Below, piece by piece: positions 52,876-60,897 of a DNA stretch of 64,000 bases (position 1 is its first letter; each line of letters opens with the position of its first letter). This DNA comes from Butyrivibrio sp. INlla18 (GTDB lineage: Bacteria > Bacillota > Clostridia > Lachnospirales > Lachnospiraceae), in contig NZ_FMXK01000012.1 of assembly GCF_900103635.1 (NCBI RefSeq), forward strand, positions 62,001 to 126,000, read 5' to 3'. The translations under genes were made by a program, and so were the position numbers. The notes below the pieces were generated by a model, which saw only the letters and a list, made by a program, of their open reading frames with translations, was not told the DNA's origin and ran no database searches.

Positions 52876-52948
52876 GTTCTGCTCTCGCATCTTAAGATGC
52901 TCGACAGAACTAAGTAGTACACCAAGCTCGAAAAAACCTCGCTAGGTG
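52876..52948 (-). ncRNA. Two-hairpin RNA element, copy 2 (after gap)
   Basis: Same layout as the element after pgk, starting one base after the gap stop: hairpin 1 (52920-52948, CACC-T-AGC pairing with the complementary end, T-T mismatch at the same position, loop GTTTTTT), linker TACTACTTA (52911-52919), hairpin 2 (52876-52910, GTTCTG/CAGAAC, TCGA/GAGAG internal loop, GCATC/GATGC inner stem). About 30 bases later comes a terminator. Confidence 0.7.
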
Positions 52949-52949
52949 A

Positions 52950-53975
52950 TTACTTAACGAACTTCTCGAAGTACTTGATTGTACGAACCATCTGTGATGT
53001 GTATGAGTTCTCGTTGTCATACCATGAAACAACCTGAACTTCGTAAAGGTCATCACCGATCTTTGTAACCATTGTCTGTGTAGCATCGAAGAGTGAACCA
53101 TATGTCATTCCAACGATATCTGAAGATACGATCTCATCCTCGTTGTAACCGAATGTCTCAGGATCTGAAGCCTTCTTCATAGCTGCGTTGATAGAATCCT
53201 TTGTTACTTCTGTAGCTGACTTAACAACTGCGAAGAGAAGTGTTGTTGAACCTGTAGGTACAGGAACTCTCTGAGCAGCTCCGATGAGCTTGCCGTTAAG
53301 TTCTGGGATAACAAGACCGATAGCCTTTGCAGCACCTGTTGAGTTAGGAACGATGTTAACAGCGCCTGCACGTGCTCTTCTAAGGTCACCCTTTCTCTGT
53401 GGTCCGTCAAGGATCATCTGATCACCTGTGTAAGCATGGATTGTTGCCATGATACCAGACTGGATTGGAGCGTAGTCGTTAAGAGCCTTTGCCATAGGTG
53501 CAAGGCAGTTTGTTGTGCAAGATGCAGCTGAGATGATGTTGTCATCTGCTGTAAGTGTCTCGTGGTTAACGTTATATACGATAGTAGGAAGATCATTTCC
53601 TGCAGGAGCAGAAATAACAACCTTCTTTGCACCAGCGTTGATATGTGCCTGAGCCTTATCCTTTGATGTGTAGAAACCTGTACACTCAAGAACTACGTCT
53701 ACACCGATCTTACCCCAAGGAAGGTTATTAGCGTCAGCCTCCTTGTAGATCTCGATCTCTTTACCATTTACTGTGATTGAGTGATCGCTGAATGAAACCT
53801 TATCAGCATACTTGTACTTGCCCTGTGATGAATCATACTTAAGAAGGTGAGCAAGCATCTTAGGATCTGTAAGATCGTTGATTGCTACGATCTCTGTTCC
53901 CTCGTGCTCAAACATCTGTCTGAATGCAAGACGACCAATACGGCCAAAACCATTGATTGCTACTTTTACTGCCAT
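52950..53975 (-). CDS. gap: Glyceraldehyde-3-phosphate dehydrogenase (type I)
   Basis: A 341-residue enzyme oxidising glyceraldehyde-3-phosphate with NAD to 1,3-bisphosphoglycerate. NAD motif [15 protein letters not shown], an Asp after the second strand ([11 protein letters not shown]) typical of NAD preference, the active-site Cys in [36 protein letters not shown] and [20 protein letters not shown] precedes the ATG. A promoter lies 90-115 bases upstream, and the leader has a potential alternating hairpin. First gene of gap-pgk-tpiA. Confidence 0.97.
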   Translation of the reverse strand: MAVKVAINGFGRIGRLAFRQMFEHEGTEIVAINDLTDPKMLAHLLKYDSSQGKYKYADKVSFSDHSITVNGKEIEIYKEADANNLPWGKIGVDVVLECTGFYTSKDKAQAHINAGAKKVVISAPAGNDLPTIVYNVNHETLTADDNIISAASCTTNCLAPMAKALNDYAPIQSGIMATIHAYTGDQMILDGPQRKGDLRRARAGAVNIVPNSTGAAKAIGLVIPELNGKLIGAAQRVPVPTGSTTLLFAVVKSATEVTKDSINAAMKKASDPETFGYNEDEIVSSDIVGMTYGSLFDATQTMVTKIGDDLYEVQVVSWYDNENSYTSQMVRTIKYFEKFVK

Positions 53976-54014
53976 TTTAAGTTCCTCCTAAAATGAATTA
54001 TATATATTTTTTGT

Positions 54015-54091
54015 TGCTGTTACTTATCATTTCAAATTGATAATTTTTTATCAGCACTTACAATTCTAATAAACTTTACAGCATAAATCAA
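54015..54091 (-). promoter_or_regulatory. Promoter and structured leader of gap
   Basis: TTGATT (54086-54091) and TAGAAT (54063-54068) at 17-base spacing on the minus strand. The leader downstream holds three related 6-mers, TGATAA/TTATCA/TGATAA, within TGCTG/CAGCA (54015-54056), which can pair in two exclusive ways. On the opposite strand TATAAT (54149-54154) with a weak -35 may serve the divergent PHP gene. Confidence 0.55.
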
Positions 54092-54199
54092 GTAAGATTG
54101 TGAAAAATCTTTTTAACTATCTAAGTTCATTAATGCAATCAAAAAAGCTATAATAATAAATGTTACTTGCTGACCGCTTTATAAAGAAAGGCCCTGACT

Positions 54200-55018
54200 A
54201 TGTTACCAGCTGATTATCACATGCATACACACAATTCAGGAGATTCCAATGCTCCTATGAAAGATATGATAGAAAGCTCAATTCAAAGAGGATTAAAAGA
54301 AATATGTTTCACAGAGCATCTCGACTATGATTATCCAGAATTTGAAGATCTTCCACTTGGAACCTTCGACCTTGATTACAAAGCTTATCACGATGAATAC
54401 CTTTTATATAAAGAAAAATATAAGGATCAGATAAAGATAAACTTTGGTGTTGAAGTCGGAATGCAGCCACATATTGCCCAAAAGAACCTAAATTTTGTCA
54501 AAGATGGAAACTTTGATTTTGTAATAGCCTCTGTTCACCTAATAGACAAAAGAGATCCATTTTACGGCGGTTTCTGGGATACTGACTCTGTAGAAAATAA
54601 TTTCAAAAGATATTTTGAACTCACATTAGAAAATATAAAGCTCTTCAATGATTTTGATGTCCTGGGTCACCTTGATTATCTATCAAGATATGTTCCAGAA
54701 GGTGACACCACGTACAGCTATCAGAGATTCAAAGACCAGATCGACGAGATACTTCTTTATCTTATCGAACACGGTAAAGGCCTAGATTATAATTCCAAAG
54801 CCCTTAGCTACGGAGATAACTTTAGCACCAATCCATGTCCTGATGCACTTAAGCGCTACCATGAGCTAGGCGGCCGCATCATTACTTTTGGCGCAGATGC
54901 CCACAATCCAGAAAAGGTTGGCGTCAAATTTGAAAGAGCAGTGGAAATTGCAAAAGGCTGCGGATTTACAGAATACTACACCTTCGATAAAAGAACTCCC
55001 ATCTCCCACAAACTCTGA
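54200..55018 (+). CDS. PHP-domain phosphatase, histidinol-phosphatase (HisJ) family
   Basis: A 272-residue PHP protein. Metal-binding motifs: DYHMHTHNSGDSNAPM at the start, CFTEHLDYDYPEF, FGVEVGMQP, FVIASVHLIDKRDPFYGGF, VLGHLDYLSRYVP and GADAHNPEKVG. These place it with HisJ-type histidinol phosphatases, the eighth step of histidine synthesis, but no other his biosynthetic gene is visible, and PHP families are easily misassigned. It is separated by 80 bases from the GGDEF-like gene that follows. Confidence 0.85.
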   Translation: MLPADYHMHTHNSGDSNAPMKDMIESSIQRGLKEICFTEHLDYDYPEFEDLPLGTFDLDYKAYHDEYLLYKEKYKDQIKINFGVEVGMQPHIAQKNLNFVKDGNFDFVIASVHLIDKRDPFYGGFWDTDSVENNFKRYFELTLENIKLFNDFDVLGHLDYLSRYVPEGDTTYSYQRFKDQIDEILLYLIEHGKGLDYNSKALSYGDNFSTNPCPDALKRYHELGGRIITFGADAHNPEKVGVKFERAVEIAKGCGFTEYYTFDKRTPISHKL

Positions 55019-55098
55019 TACCATTTTTATTTGGTTAAACTTTATACAAAATAGAAAATATAGTAAAATACTAGTATATACAATTTGGAGGGTGTCTG

Positions 55099-55836
55099 AT
55101 GAAATCTGAATTTTATGATAAAAAGAAAAGAGCTCATATCTACAGATCTATCTATACCTACAAAATTGTCACACTATGTGTGATACTAGCATTAAACTTC
55201 ATTCTTGCCGGGTTCTTTTTCAAAAATGTAGACCTATACTACATTTATAGTGATTCATTAACCCCTTACTACACCATAGTAGGGCTTCGCCTTACTATTT
55301 TTATAGCCAGTATAATCATTGATATTTATATATTAAAAAGAACTGCATCCTTAGAGAAAAGACTCTCTGCATTAGCCTTTTTGGACAAGCTCACAGGCCT
55401 TCCAAACAGATATAGCTGTGACCTTTTGATCCAGGGATATAATGATTCACCCAAGCTCCAAAACCTTGGTTTTATACTGATGCAGCTCAATAACTTAAAG
55501 GATATCAATTCTGGCAGCGGTCACAAAGATGGCAACAATCTCATTGCTGAATTTAGCAGTATACTAGAAGATGTCGGCAACGACTATGGTTATATCGGCA
55601 GAAATGGCGGAAATGAATTCATAGTTCTTTTAGAAGACTGCGACAATACAAAGATAGACATGTTTCTTATGGATCTGACCAAGAGAATCCATGGTTACAA
55701 TGAACTTTATGTAGGAGCTCCTATGGAAGTCTCCTATTCAAAAGTCCTAAATAGTCTTGAGCACATGGACAAGATCACAGATGTCTTATCTCTTGGCTAC
55801 AGGAGAATACATGAAATTCCACAGATTCTTTCTTAA
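55099..55836 (+). CDS. Membrane protein with degenerate GGDEF domain (GGNEF)
   Basis: A 245-residue protein. Two membrane segments (about 22-42 and 60-78) precede a GGDEF-type domain: LDKLTGLPNRYSCD is well kept, but the signature reads RNGGNEF (Asp to Asn), and the metal Asp region reads LMQLNNLKDINSGSGH, lacking the usual Asp. A cyclase activity is unlikely; it may act as a c-di-GMP or partner sensor. GGAGGG precedes the ATG. Its 3' end overlaps the transglutaminase-like lipoprotein gene by 26 bases, which ties it to the pilus-type cluster. Confidence 0.85.
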   Translation: MKSEFYDKKKRAHIYRSIYTYKIVTLCVILALNFILAGFFFKNVDLYYIYSDSLTPYYTIVGLRLTIFIASIIIDIYILKRTASLEKRLSALAFLDKLTGLPNRYSCDLLIQGYNDSPKLQNLGFILMQLNNLKDINSGSGHKDGNNLIAEFSSILEDVGNDYGYIGRNGGNEFIVLLEDCDNTKIDMFLMDLTKRIHGYNELYVGAPMEVSYSKVLNSLEHMDKITDVLSLGYRRIHEIPQILS

Positions 55837-56797
55837 TTCAAAAATCTTAATACCTGTCATTGGAAGCCTACTGATAACTTCCTCGCTAATAGGATGTTCC
55901 GAAGATGCCGAAACTCCAAGGTCATCTTCTACTGCAAGCACTCTTCCATCAGAAGACGCTGAGCCTGTCAAAGGAACTAGAGACAACACTCCAGTCTGTC
56001 TCGTTCCTGAAGCTACTGGAACTGTCGTTTATGATAATGAATTTGCAGTACTCGATGCATCCAATTCAGCTGAAGGCTATGTAGTTGTAAGATATATCGG
56101 AACAAGTCCAAAGGTTAAGCTTCAGATCACAGGTCCAAACGAAACCACCTATACCTACAATCTCTCAACATCCAAGCCCAAGGATGAGGTCTTTCCTCTT
56201 CAATCAGGTGACGGCGAATATATCATCAATGTATTTGAAAACATAAGTGACACGCAGTATTCTATGGTATTTACAAAGCCCATAGATGTTACCTTAAGAG
56301 ATGCCAATCTTCCTTTCCTATACCCAAATCAGTATGTTGATTTTGACAAGGATGATCAGGCCATCGCAAAAGGCGCTGAGCTAAGTTATAGCTGTAACAA
56401 CGATCTTGAGGTGGTATCTTCCATATACAACTACCTCATTGAAAACATCAGCTATGACTACGAAGAAGCCGAAACAGTTCAAAGCGGCTATATACCTGAT
56501 ATAGATGAAGTCCTATCCACCCAAAAAGGCATATGCCTAGACTACGCTGTTCTCATGAGCAGTATGCTTAGAAGCCAGCAGATTCCTACCAGAATGGAAG
56601 TTGGCTATGCTGGAACCGCATATCACGCGTGGATCAGTACTTATATCAAGGATATTGGCTGGGTCAATGGTATGATAGAATTTGACGGCGCCAAGTGGTC
56701 ACTTATGGATCCAACCTTTGCATCTAATACTGGAGAAAAAGAGCTACGTTCTTTCATTGGCGATGGCTCCAATTACTCCGTAAAATATATCTATTAA
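55811..56797 (+). CDS. Transglutaminase-like lipoprotein
   Basis: A 328-residue exported lipoprotein; lipobox SLIGC with lipid-modified Cys29. The mature part has a Ser/Thr/Glu linker, a beta-rich middle domain and a C-terminal transglutaminase-core fold with triad candidates Cys242 (TQKGICLDYAVLMSSML), His272 (AYHAW) and Asp300 (LMDPTF). It may be a protease or a protein cross-linker acting on surface proteins. AGGAG lies just before the ATG at 55811; an upstream start in the same frame would extend into the previous gene. It is followed 18 bases later by pilC. Confidence 0.88.
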   Translation: MKFHRFFLNSKILIPVIGSLLITSSLIGCSEDAETPRSSSTASTLPSEDAEPVKGTRDNTPVCLVPEATGTVVYDNEFAVLDASNSAEGYVVVRYIGTSPKVKLQITGPNETTYTYNLSTSKPKDEVFPLQSGDGEYIINVFENISDTQYSMVFTKPIDVTLRDANLPFLYPNQYVDFDKDDQAIAKGAELSYSCNNDLEVVSSIYNYLIENISYDYEEAETVQSGYIPDIDEVLSTQKGICLDYAVLMSSMLRSQQIPTRMEVGYAGTAYHAWISTYIKDIGWVNGMIEFDGAKWSLMDPTFASNTGEKELRSFIGDGSNYSVKYIY

Positions 56798-56815
56798 TTT
56801 TCTTAGAGGGACGAT

Positions 56816-57868
56816 ATGAAGAAAGAAATTGCAAAAAAACTAAACAACTATGAGATTGCAAGTTTTTGCAGACAGATGGCTCTTTTGATGAAAGCCGGAA
56901 TAACTCCAAGTGATGGCATAGACATCCTTATGGAGGAGCAAAATGATCCTGCAGCCCGCAAGATACTCTCTTCTATCAGTCAAGTCCTTACAAGCGGCGA
57001 AAAATTCCATGTTGCTCTCAACATGAGCGGCGTATTCCCTGATTATGTCATTCACATGGTAACTATAGGCGAAGAGTCCGGAAACATCGACATAGTCATG
57101 GATTCTCTTGCCGACTACTATGAGCGAGAAGACAGCATACAGGCCAACATCAAGAACGCCGTAAGCTACCCTCTTATCATGGTATTCATGATGCTCATCG
57201 TCATCTTAGTACTGGTAATCAAGGTACTTCCTATATTTGAACAGGTATTTGCTCAGCTTGGCACTAACATGAGCGGCTTTTCACAGTCTCTTTTAAATGC
57301 CGGCAATATCCTGAACAAGTACTCTATGGTATTTGTGGGCATTTTGGTCATCCTTGCCCTTCTATTCTTCTATTTTTCATACACAACAGGTGGTAAAAAA
57401 GCTTTCGGCAGACTTATGGGTAAGTTCCGCCCAACCAAAAAGCTCTTGGAAGAACTTGAAAGCGAGCGCTTTGCAAGTGGCATGGTCCTTACACTTTCAA
57501 GCGGCATGGACACTTATGAGAGCTTATCACTGGTAAAAAGACTTGTTGAAACCGATGCTATGAAAAAGAAGATTGAGACCTGCTCTACTCTCCTAGTTGA
57601 TGGAGACAGCTTCCCTGAAGCCCTTGAAAAATCAAAGATCTTCACTTCTTTCTATTCACAGATGGTAGCTGTAGGCTTTAAATCAGGTTCTATGGATAAA
57701 GCAATGAAGCAGATCGCCGAAAGATTTGAACATGAGACAGAGCGAAAGATCTTTTCCCTAATATCAGTTCTAGAGCCTACTCTCGTGATCATCATGTCCA
57801 TAATCGTAGGCATGATCCTATTATCAGTTATCCTGCCTCTCATGGGCATAATGTCAACTATCGGATAA
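56816..57868 (+). CDS. Type II secretion/type IV pilus inner-membrane protein (PilC/GspF family)
   Basis: A 350-residue platform protein with the two T2SSF domains (about 15-135 and 215-335) and three membrane helices (about 115-137, 165-187 and 320-345). It has the family features FCRQMALLMKAGI, MVTIGEESGNIDIVMDSLADYYERED and, in the second copy, MVAVGFKSGSMDKAMKQIAERFEHETERK. It assembles pilins together with a PilB/GspE ATPase, which is not in the window; PilT is at 17.6 kb. GAGGG precedes the ATG. First core gene of the pseudopilin cluster. Confidence 0.93.
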   Translation: MKKEIAKKLNNYEIASFCRQMALLMKAGITPSDGIDILMEEQNDPAARKILSSISQVLTSGEKFHVALNMSGVFPDYVIHMVTIGEESGNIDIVMDSLADYYEREDSIQANIKNAVSYPLIMVFMMLIVILVLVIKVLPIFEQVFAQLGTNMSGFSQSLLNAGNILNKYSMVFVGILVILALLFFYFSYTTGGKKAFGRLMGKFRPTKKLLEELESERFASGMVLTLSSGMDTYESLSLVKRLVETDAMKKKIETCSTLLVDGDSFPEALEKSKIFTSFYSQMVAVGFKSGSMDKAMKQIAERFEHETERKIFSLISVLEPTLVIIMSIIVGMILLSVILPLMGIMSTIG

Positions 57869-57877
57869 GGAAGCGCT

Positions 57878-58222
57878 ATGGCTAACAGATTTGAGTCAAA
57901 AGAAAATAGAATACTTGGCATTTCAGATCAGTTCTACAGGATCTTTTCAGTTGTGATCTTTGTAGCTATCGCTGTGCTCTTTTATCTGGCAGTTGATGCC
58001 TCCGGTAGGAGCACCATAGAAAAGCAAAAAGAGTCACTGGAAAATGCCTTATCAAGAGATATTGTTCAGTGCTACTCTATTGAAGGCCAGTATCCTCCTG
58101 ATATTCAGTATCTGGAAGATCATTACGGCCTTACTTATGACAAGACTACATTTTTTGTGGATTACCAGCCTATAGCATCCAATCTGTATCCGGATGTAAC
58201 TGTGATCCAGATTTCCAAATAA
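57878..58222 (+). CDS. Small membrane protein of the pilin cluster
   Basis: A 114-residue protein with one N-terminal membrane helix (about 22-42) followed by an extracellular domain (SIEGQYPPDIQYLEDHYGL, VDYQPIASNLYPDVTVI). It looks pseudopilin-like in layout and is 9 bases after pilC. The helix lacks the Gly and Glu5 of a classic prepilin cleavage site, so processing is doubtful. Lachnospiraceae pilin clusters often carry such genes; I do not know a name. Confidence 0.7.
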   Translation: MANRFESKENRILGISDQFYRIFSVVIFVAIAVLFYLAVDASGRSTIEKQKESLENALSRDIVQCYSIEGQYPPDIQYLEDHYGLTYDKTTFFVDYQPIASNLYPDVTVIQISK

Positions 58223-58231
58223 GAGGATAGT

Positions 58232-58720
58232 ATGAAGCTTAGCAAAAAAAGTCATGTGATAGACGCAGTATTTATCCTGTGTCTCATGTTCCTGTTTGTG
58301 CTGTCAGCTCTTGCTGTCATCACTATAGGAGCCAATATCTATAAAAAGAATGTATCTGCCATGTCAGATAACTACTCTCATCGTATTGCCTGCGCCTATG
58401 TTACAGAAAAGGTAAGACAGGCTGATAATCAGGGTAGAGTCTACGTGGAAGACCTTTTTGATCAGCACGCGCTGGTTCTGCAAGATGAGATAGATGGCGT
58501 TCTTTATAATACCTATATCTACAGCTACGACGGATATCTTATGGAGTTATACGCAAGAGCAGATCTCAAAGACATTTATCCACAATCTGGTCAAAAAATC
58601 CTTGAGATAACCTCATTTAATGTGGATTACGTATCGGATTCTCTTTTATCTGTGGATCTGATCCTAAAAGACGGCGAGGATGAATCAATGTTCATCGCCA
58701 GAAGAAGTGAAGGCATTTAA
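58232..58720 (+). CDS. DUF4860-type pilin-cluster membrane protein
   Basis: A 162-residue protein with one membrane helix (about 12-35) and an extracellular domain (HRIACAYVTEKVRQADNQGRV, YNTYIYSYDGYLMELYARADL). It fits the DUF4860 family, found beside pilC genes in Clostridia. GAGGAT precedes the ATG and the stop overlaps the next start (TAATG). Confidence 0.75.
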   Translation: MKLSKKSHVIDAVFILCLMFLFVLSALAVITIGANIYKKNVSAMSDNYSHRIACAYVTEKVRQADNQGRVYVEDLFDQHALVLQDEIDGVLYNTYIYSYDGYLMELYARADLKDIYPQSGQKILEITSFNVDYVSDSLLSVDLILKDGEDESMFIARRSEGI

Positions 58721-59259
58721 TGTTAAACAAGCAGACTAATTCAAAAACGAGCCTATTTCTCATGGAGCTCATTATAGCGATATTCTTCTTTTCCCTTGCA
58801 GCCGCAGTCTGTGTAAGGATCTTCTTTTCTGCTCATCTTTTGGCTGAAAAGACTGTTAACCTAAACAACGCTGTTACTTGGTCTCAGAACATGTCCGAAG
58901 CCTTCTATGGGCAAAATGGTGACATCAAAAAGATTGCGGAGCTCTATCCTACAGCATTTGTATCTCATAACACCCTCATGCTCTTTTTTGATAAGAACTG
59001 GGAAATAGTATCCGATGATGTTACACAGGCTTCTTATGAAGTTCTTTTGACTACTCAAAAAAATAGCGCAAGGCTCGTCTACGCTGACGTTTCCGAGTAC
59101 AAAGGAAAAATCTCAGGAAATGCAATGACTGGACATATCGCCATAATCGATATCAGGAACACTACAGAAGTCATCTCAGAAATACCAGAAGATTCAGATA
59201 TCATCATTCTGGACAACAAGGTGGATATATATCTTAGAAAGGAGGCATCAAATGAGTAA
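58720..59259 (+). CDS. Pseudopilin-like protein
   Basis: A 179-residue protein. The N-terminal segment SKTSLFLMELIIAIFFFSLAA resembles a prepilin: a hydrophobic helix with Glu at the fifth position after a possible cleavage site (SLFLME), though the usual Gly is missing. The rest is extracellular. It starts within the TAATG overlap with the preceding gene without a clear ribosome site. Confidence 0.7.
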   Translation: MLNKQTNSKTSLFLMELIIAIFFFSLAAAVCVRIFFSAHLLAEKTVNLNNAVTWSQNMSEAFYGQNGDIKKIAELYPTAFVSHNTLMLFFDKNWEIVSDDVTQASYEVLLTTQKNSARLVYADVSEYKGKISGNAMTGHIAIIDIRNTTEVISEIPEDSDIIILDNKVDIYLRKEASNE

Positions 59260-59635
59260 GAAAAGAAGCACCGGTGCTCATGTTGGTAGTGCCTCAATCA
59301 TGCTGATATTTGCCGTTTTGAGCCTCATATCCTTTGCAACACTGACCCTGGTCAATTCTAAAGCAGATTACAATTTAAGTAATAATCTTGCAGAAAGACA
59401 AAAAATATACTACAATGCCTGTCATGAGGGCAACGCTTTTGTTGCCTCTGTATATTCAGGCTATGACGATGAAGAAGAACATGGTATAATAAAGAAAAAT
59501 ATACCAATTAGCGACAATCAATCACTTAATATTACGTTAACTCACAACGACAAAATTTATATCATTACTCAGTGGCAAATCGTTAATGATGGGGATTTCG
59601 AGTATGATTACTCTCTTCCCGTTCAACAAAAATAA
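59252..59635 (+). CDS. Small pilin-cluster membrane protein (PilX-like layout)
   Basis: A 127-residue protein with one helix (HVGSASIMLIFAVLSLISFA, residues about 10-30) and a short extracellular domain ending DYSLPVQQK. The GSASIMLIF segment resembles PilX-type minor pilin N-termini. AAGGAGG precedes the ATG, and it overlaps the preceding gene by 8 bases. Last gene of the cluster. Confidence 0.65.
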   Translation: MSKKRSTGAHVGSASIMLIFAVLSLISFATLTLVNSKADYNLSNNLAERQKIYYNACHEGNAFVASVYSGYDDEEEHGIIKKNIPISDNQSLNITLTHNDKIYIITQWQIVNDGDFEYDYSLPVQQK

Positions 59636-59680
59636 TCAAAACTTTATCAAATTTTTATTATTTGCATAACGTTTTAACGC

Positions 59681-59706
59681 CCACAGCATAAATGTTGTGG
59701 TACAAT
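59681..59706 (+). promoter_or_regulatory. Promoter region with palindrome upstream of cheY
   Basis: TACAAT (59701-59706) with TG-G extension; the palindrome CCACAGCAT-AA-ATGTTGTGG (59681-59700, one mismatch) directly precedes it and may be an operator. No good -35. Confidence 0.5.
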
Positions 59707-59794
59707 AGATTATGTACTGAACTATATATATAATTTTGAAAAAAAAGAAAACTTCATTTTCTTAGCAACTAAAATTTCTTATTGGAGGTTCAAT

Positions 59795-60157
59795 ATGGGA
59801 AAAAGAATACTCATTACTGATGACGCCGCTTTCATGCGCATGATGCTTAAGGACATTCTTTCAAAGAATGGCTATGAAATTGCAGGCGAAGCAGAGAACG
59901 GCAAAGTTGCAATCGAAAAATATAATGAGTTGAAACCCGACCTTGTAACTCTTGATATCACAATGCCTGAGCTTGATGGTATCGGCGCTCTGAAGGGAAT
60001 CAAAGCAGCAGATCCTAACGCTGTTTGCATCATGTGTTCTGCTATGGGTCAGCAGGCCATGGTTATTGAGTCTATTCAGGCTGGTGCAAAGGATTTCATC
60101 GTTAAGCCATTCCAGGCTGATCGTGTTCTCGAAGCTGTTAAGAAAGCTATCGGCTGA
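59795..60157 (+). CDS. cheY: Chemotaxis response regulator CheY
   Basis: A 120-residue single-domain receiver. Acidic pocket Asp9-Asp10 (ITDDAAFMR), phosphoacceptor Asp54 region (VTLDITMPELDG), switch Ser/Thr (MCSAMGQ) and Lys in FIVKPFQ. After phosphorylation by CheA it normally binds the flagellar motor switch; its high similarity to Thermotoga/Clostridium-type CheY is apparent from the start MGKRILITDDAAFMRMM. GGAGG precedes the ATG. It stands alone; no cheA or flagellar gene adjoins. Confidence 0.92.
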   Translation: MGKRILITDDAAFMRMMLKDILSKNGYEIAGEAENGKVAIEKYNELKPDLVTLDITMPELDGIGALKGIKAADPNAVCIMCSAMGQQAMVIESIQAGAKDFIVKPFQADRVLEAVKKAIG

Positions 60158-60190
60158 TCTTCTCTTCGCAGAGCTTTAATGAGATTACAA

Positions 60191-60222
60191 ACCCCGTTTC
60201 CTATTGGAAACGGGGTATTTTT
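60191..60222 (+). terminator. Terminator of cheY
   Basis: Perfect 11-base arms (ACCCCGTTTCC and complement), TATT loop, followed by ATTTTT. Shared end with the convergent gene. Confidence 0.9.
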
Positions 60223-60228
60223 CGTGTA

Positions 60229-60876
60229 TTAGCTTACTGCGGATTTATCATCTATTGCTTCCATTTTCTTCACATTCAAAGTCGATACAATATAATATCT
60301 ATAAAGATAATATATAAAAAGAGCCCCATCTAAATAGAGATAATAATCATTCGTATTATCACCATGTTTTTCACATAATATATTTTGCACTATAATCATT
60401 GATAAAAGTATCTGGAAAGTAATTAGTATCCACATAAAGAAAGCGCTCTTAACATCATAATTTTCATTTACAAACATTTCTATATAAGTAATTGCCACAA
60501 TGTCAAACACCTGCTGTATCACTAATAAAATAAAGCCAGGTACAGAAAACATATATGGAAAAGCTTGCATTCCCCAAAGCAATGCTAGAGCATTTATAAT
60601 ATTAGTCAATGTCAAGAAGCTTAAAGCTTTGGCTGATTTGGGCAGATATTCATCCGCTTCCATCTTAACACCAATATTCTCTGATTTTTCTTTAATATCT
60701 TTGTGAGTTTTTTTCACATATTCTGCACTTATATATGCAAGCACTGCCAATATTAAATATATCAAAACATATACTAGTGTCCAATTCGCATAAGGTACAT
60801 TATAATTGCATAATCTAATAAATATACCTATAGTAGCTACTATAGTATAAATAGCTAATGGTTGATTCTTTTTCAT
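60229..60876 (-). CDS. Integral membrane protein of unknown function
   Basis: A 215-residue protein with six likely membrane helices (for example WTLVYVLIYLILAVLAYI, and FFMWILITFQILLSMIIV). I do not recognise a family. The ATG at 60876 has AGGAG eight bases upstream; a GTG three codons earlier lacks it. It follows the lipoprotein gene by 21 bases and is the last gene of the four-gene unit that includes the peptidase-like protein. A protective (immunity-like) role is only a guess from the context. The region is visibly richer in AT than its neighbours. Confidence 0.65.
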   Translation of the reverse strand: MKKNQPLAIYTIVATIGIFIRLCNYNVPYANWTLVYVLIYLILAVLAYISAEYVKKTHKDIKEKSENIGVKMEADEYLPKSAKALSFLTLTNIINALALLWGMQAFPYMFSVPGFILLVIQQVFDIVAITYIEMFVNENYDVKSAFFMWILITFQILLSMIIVQNILCEKHGDNTNDYYLYLDGALFIYYLYRYYIVSTLNVKKMEAIDDKSAVS

Positions 60877-60897
60877 AAACAACACTCCTACAAATTT

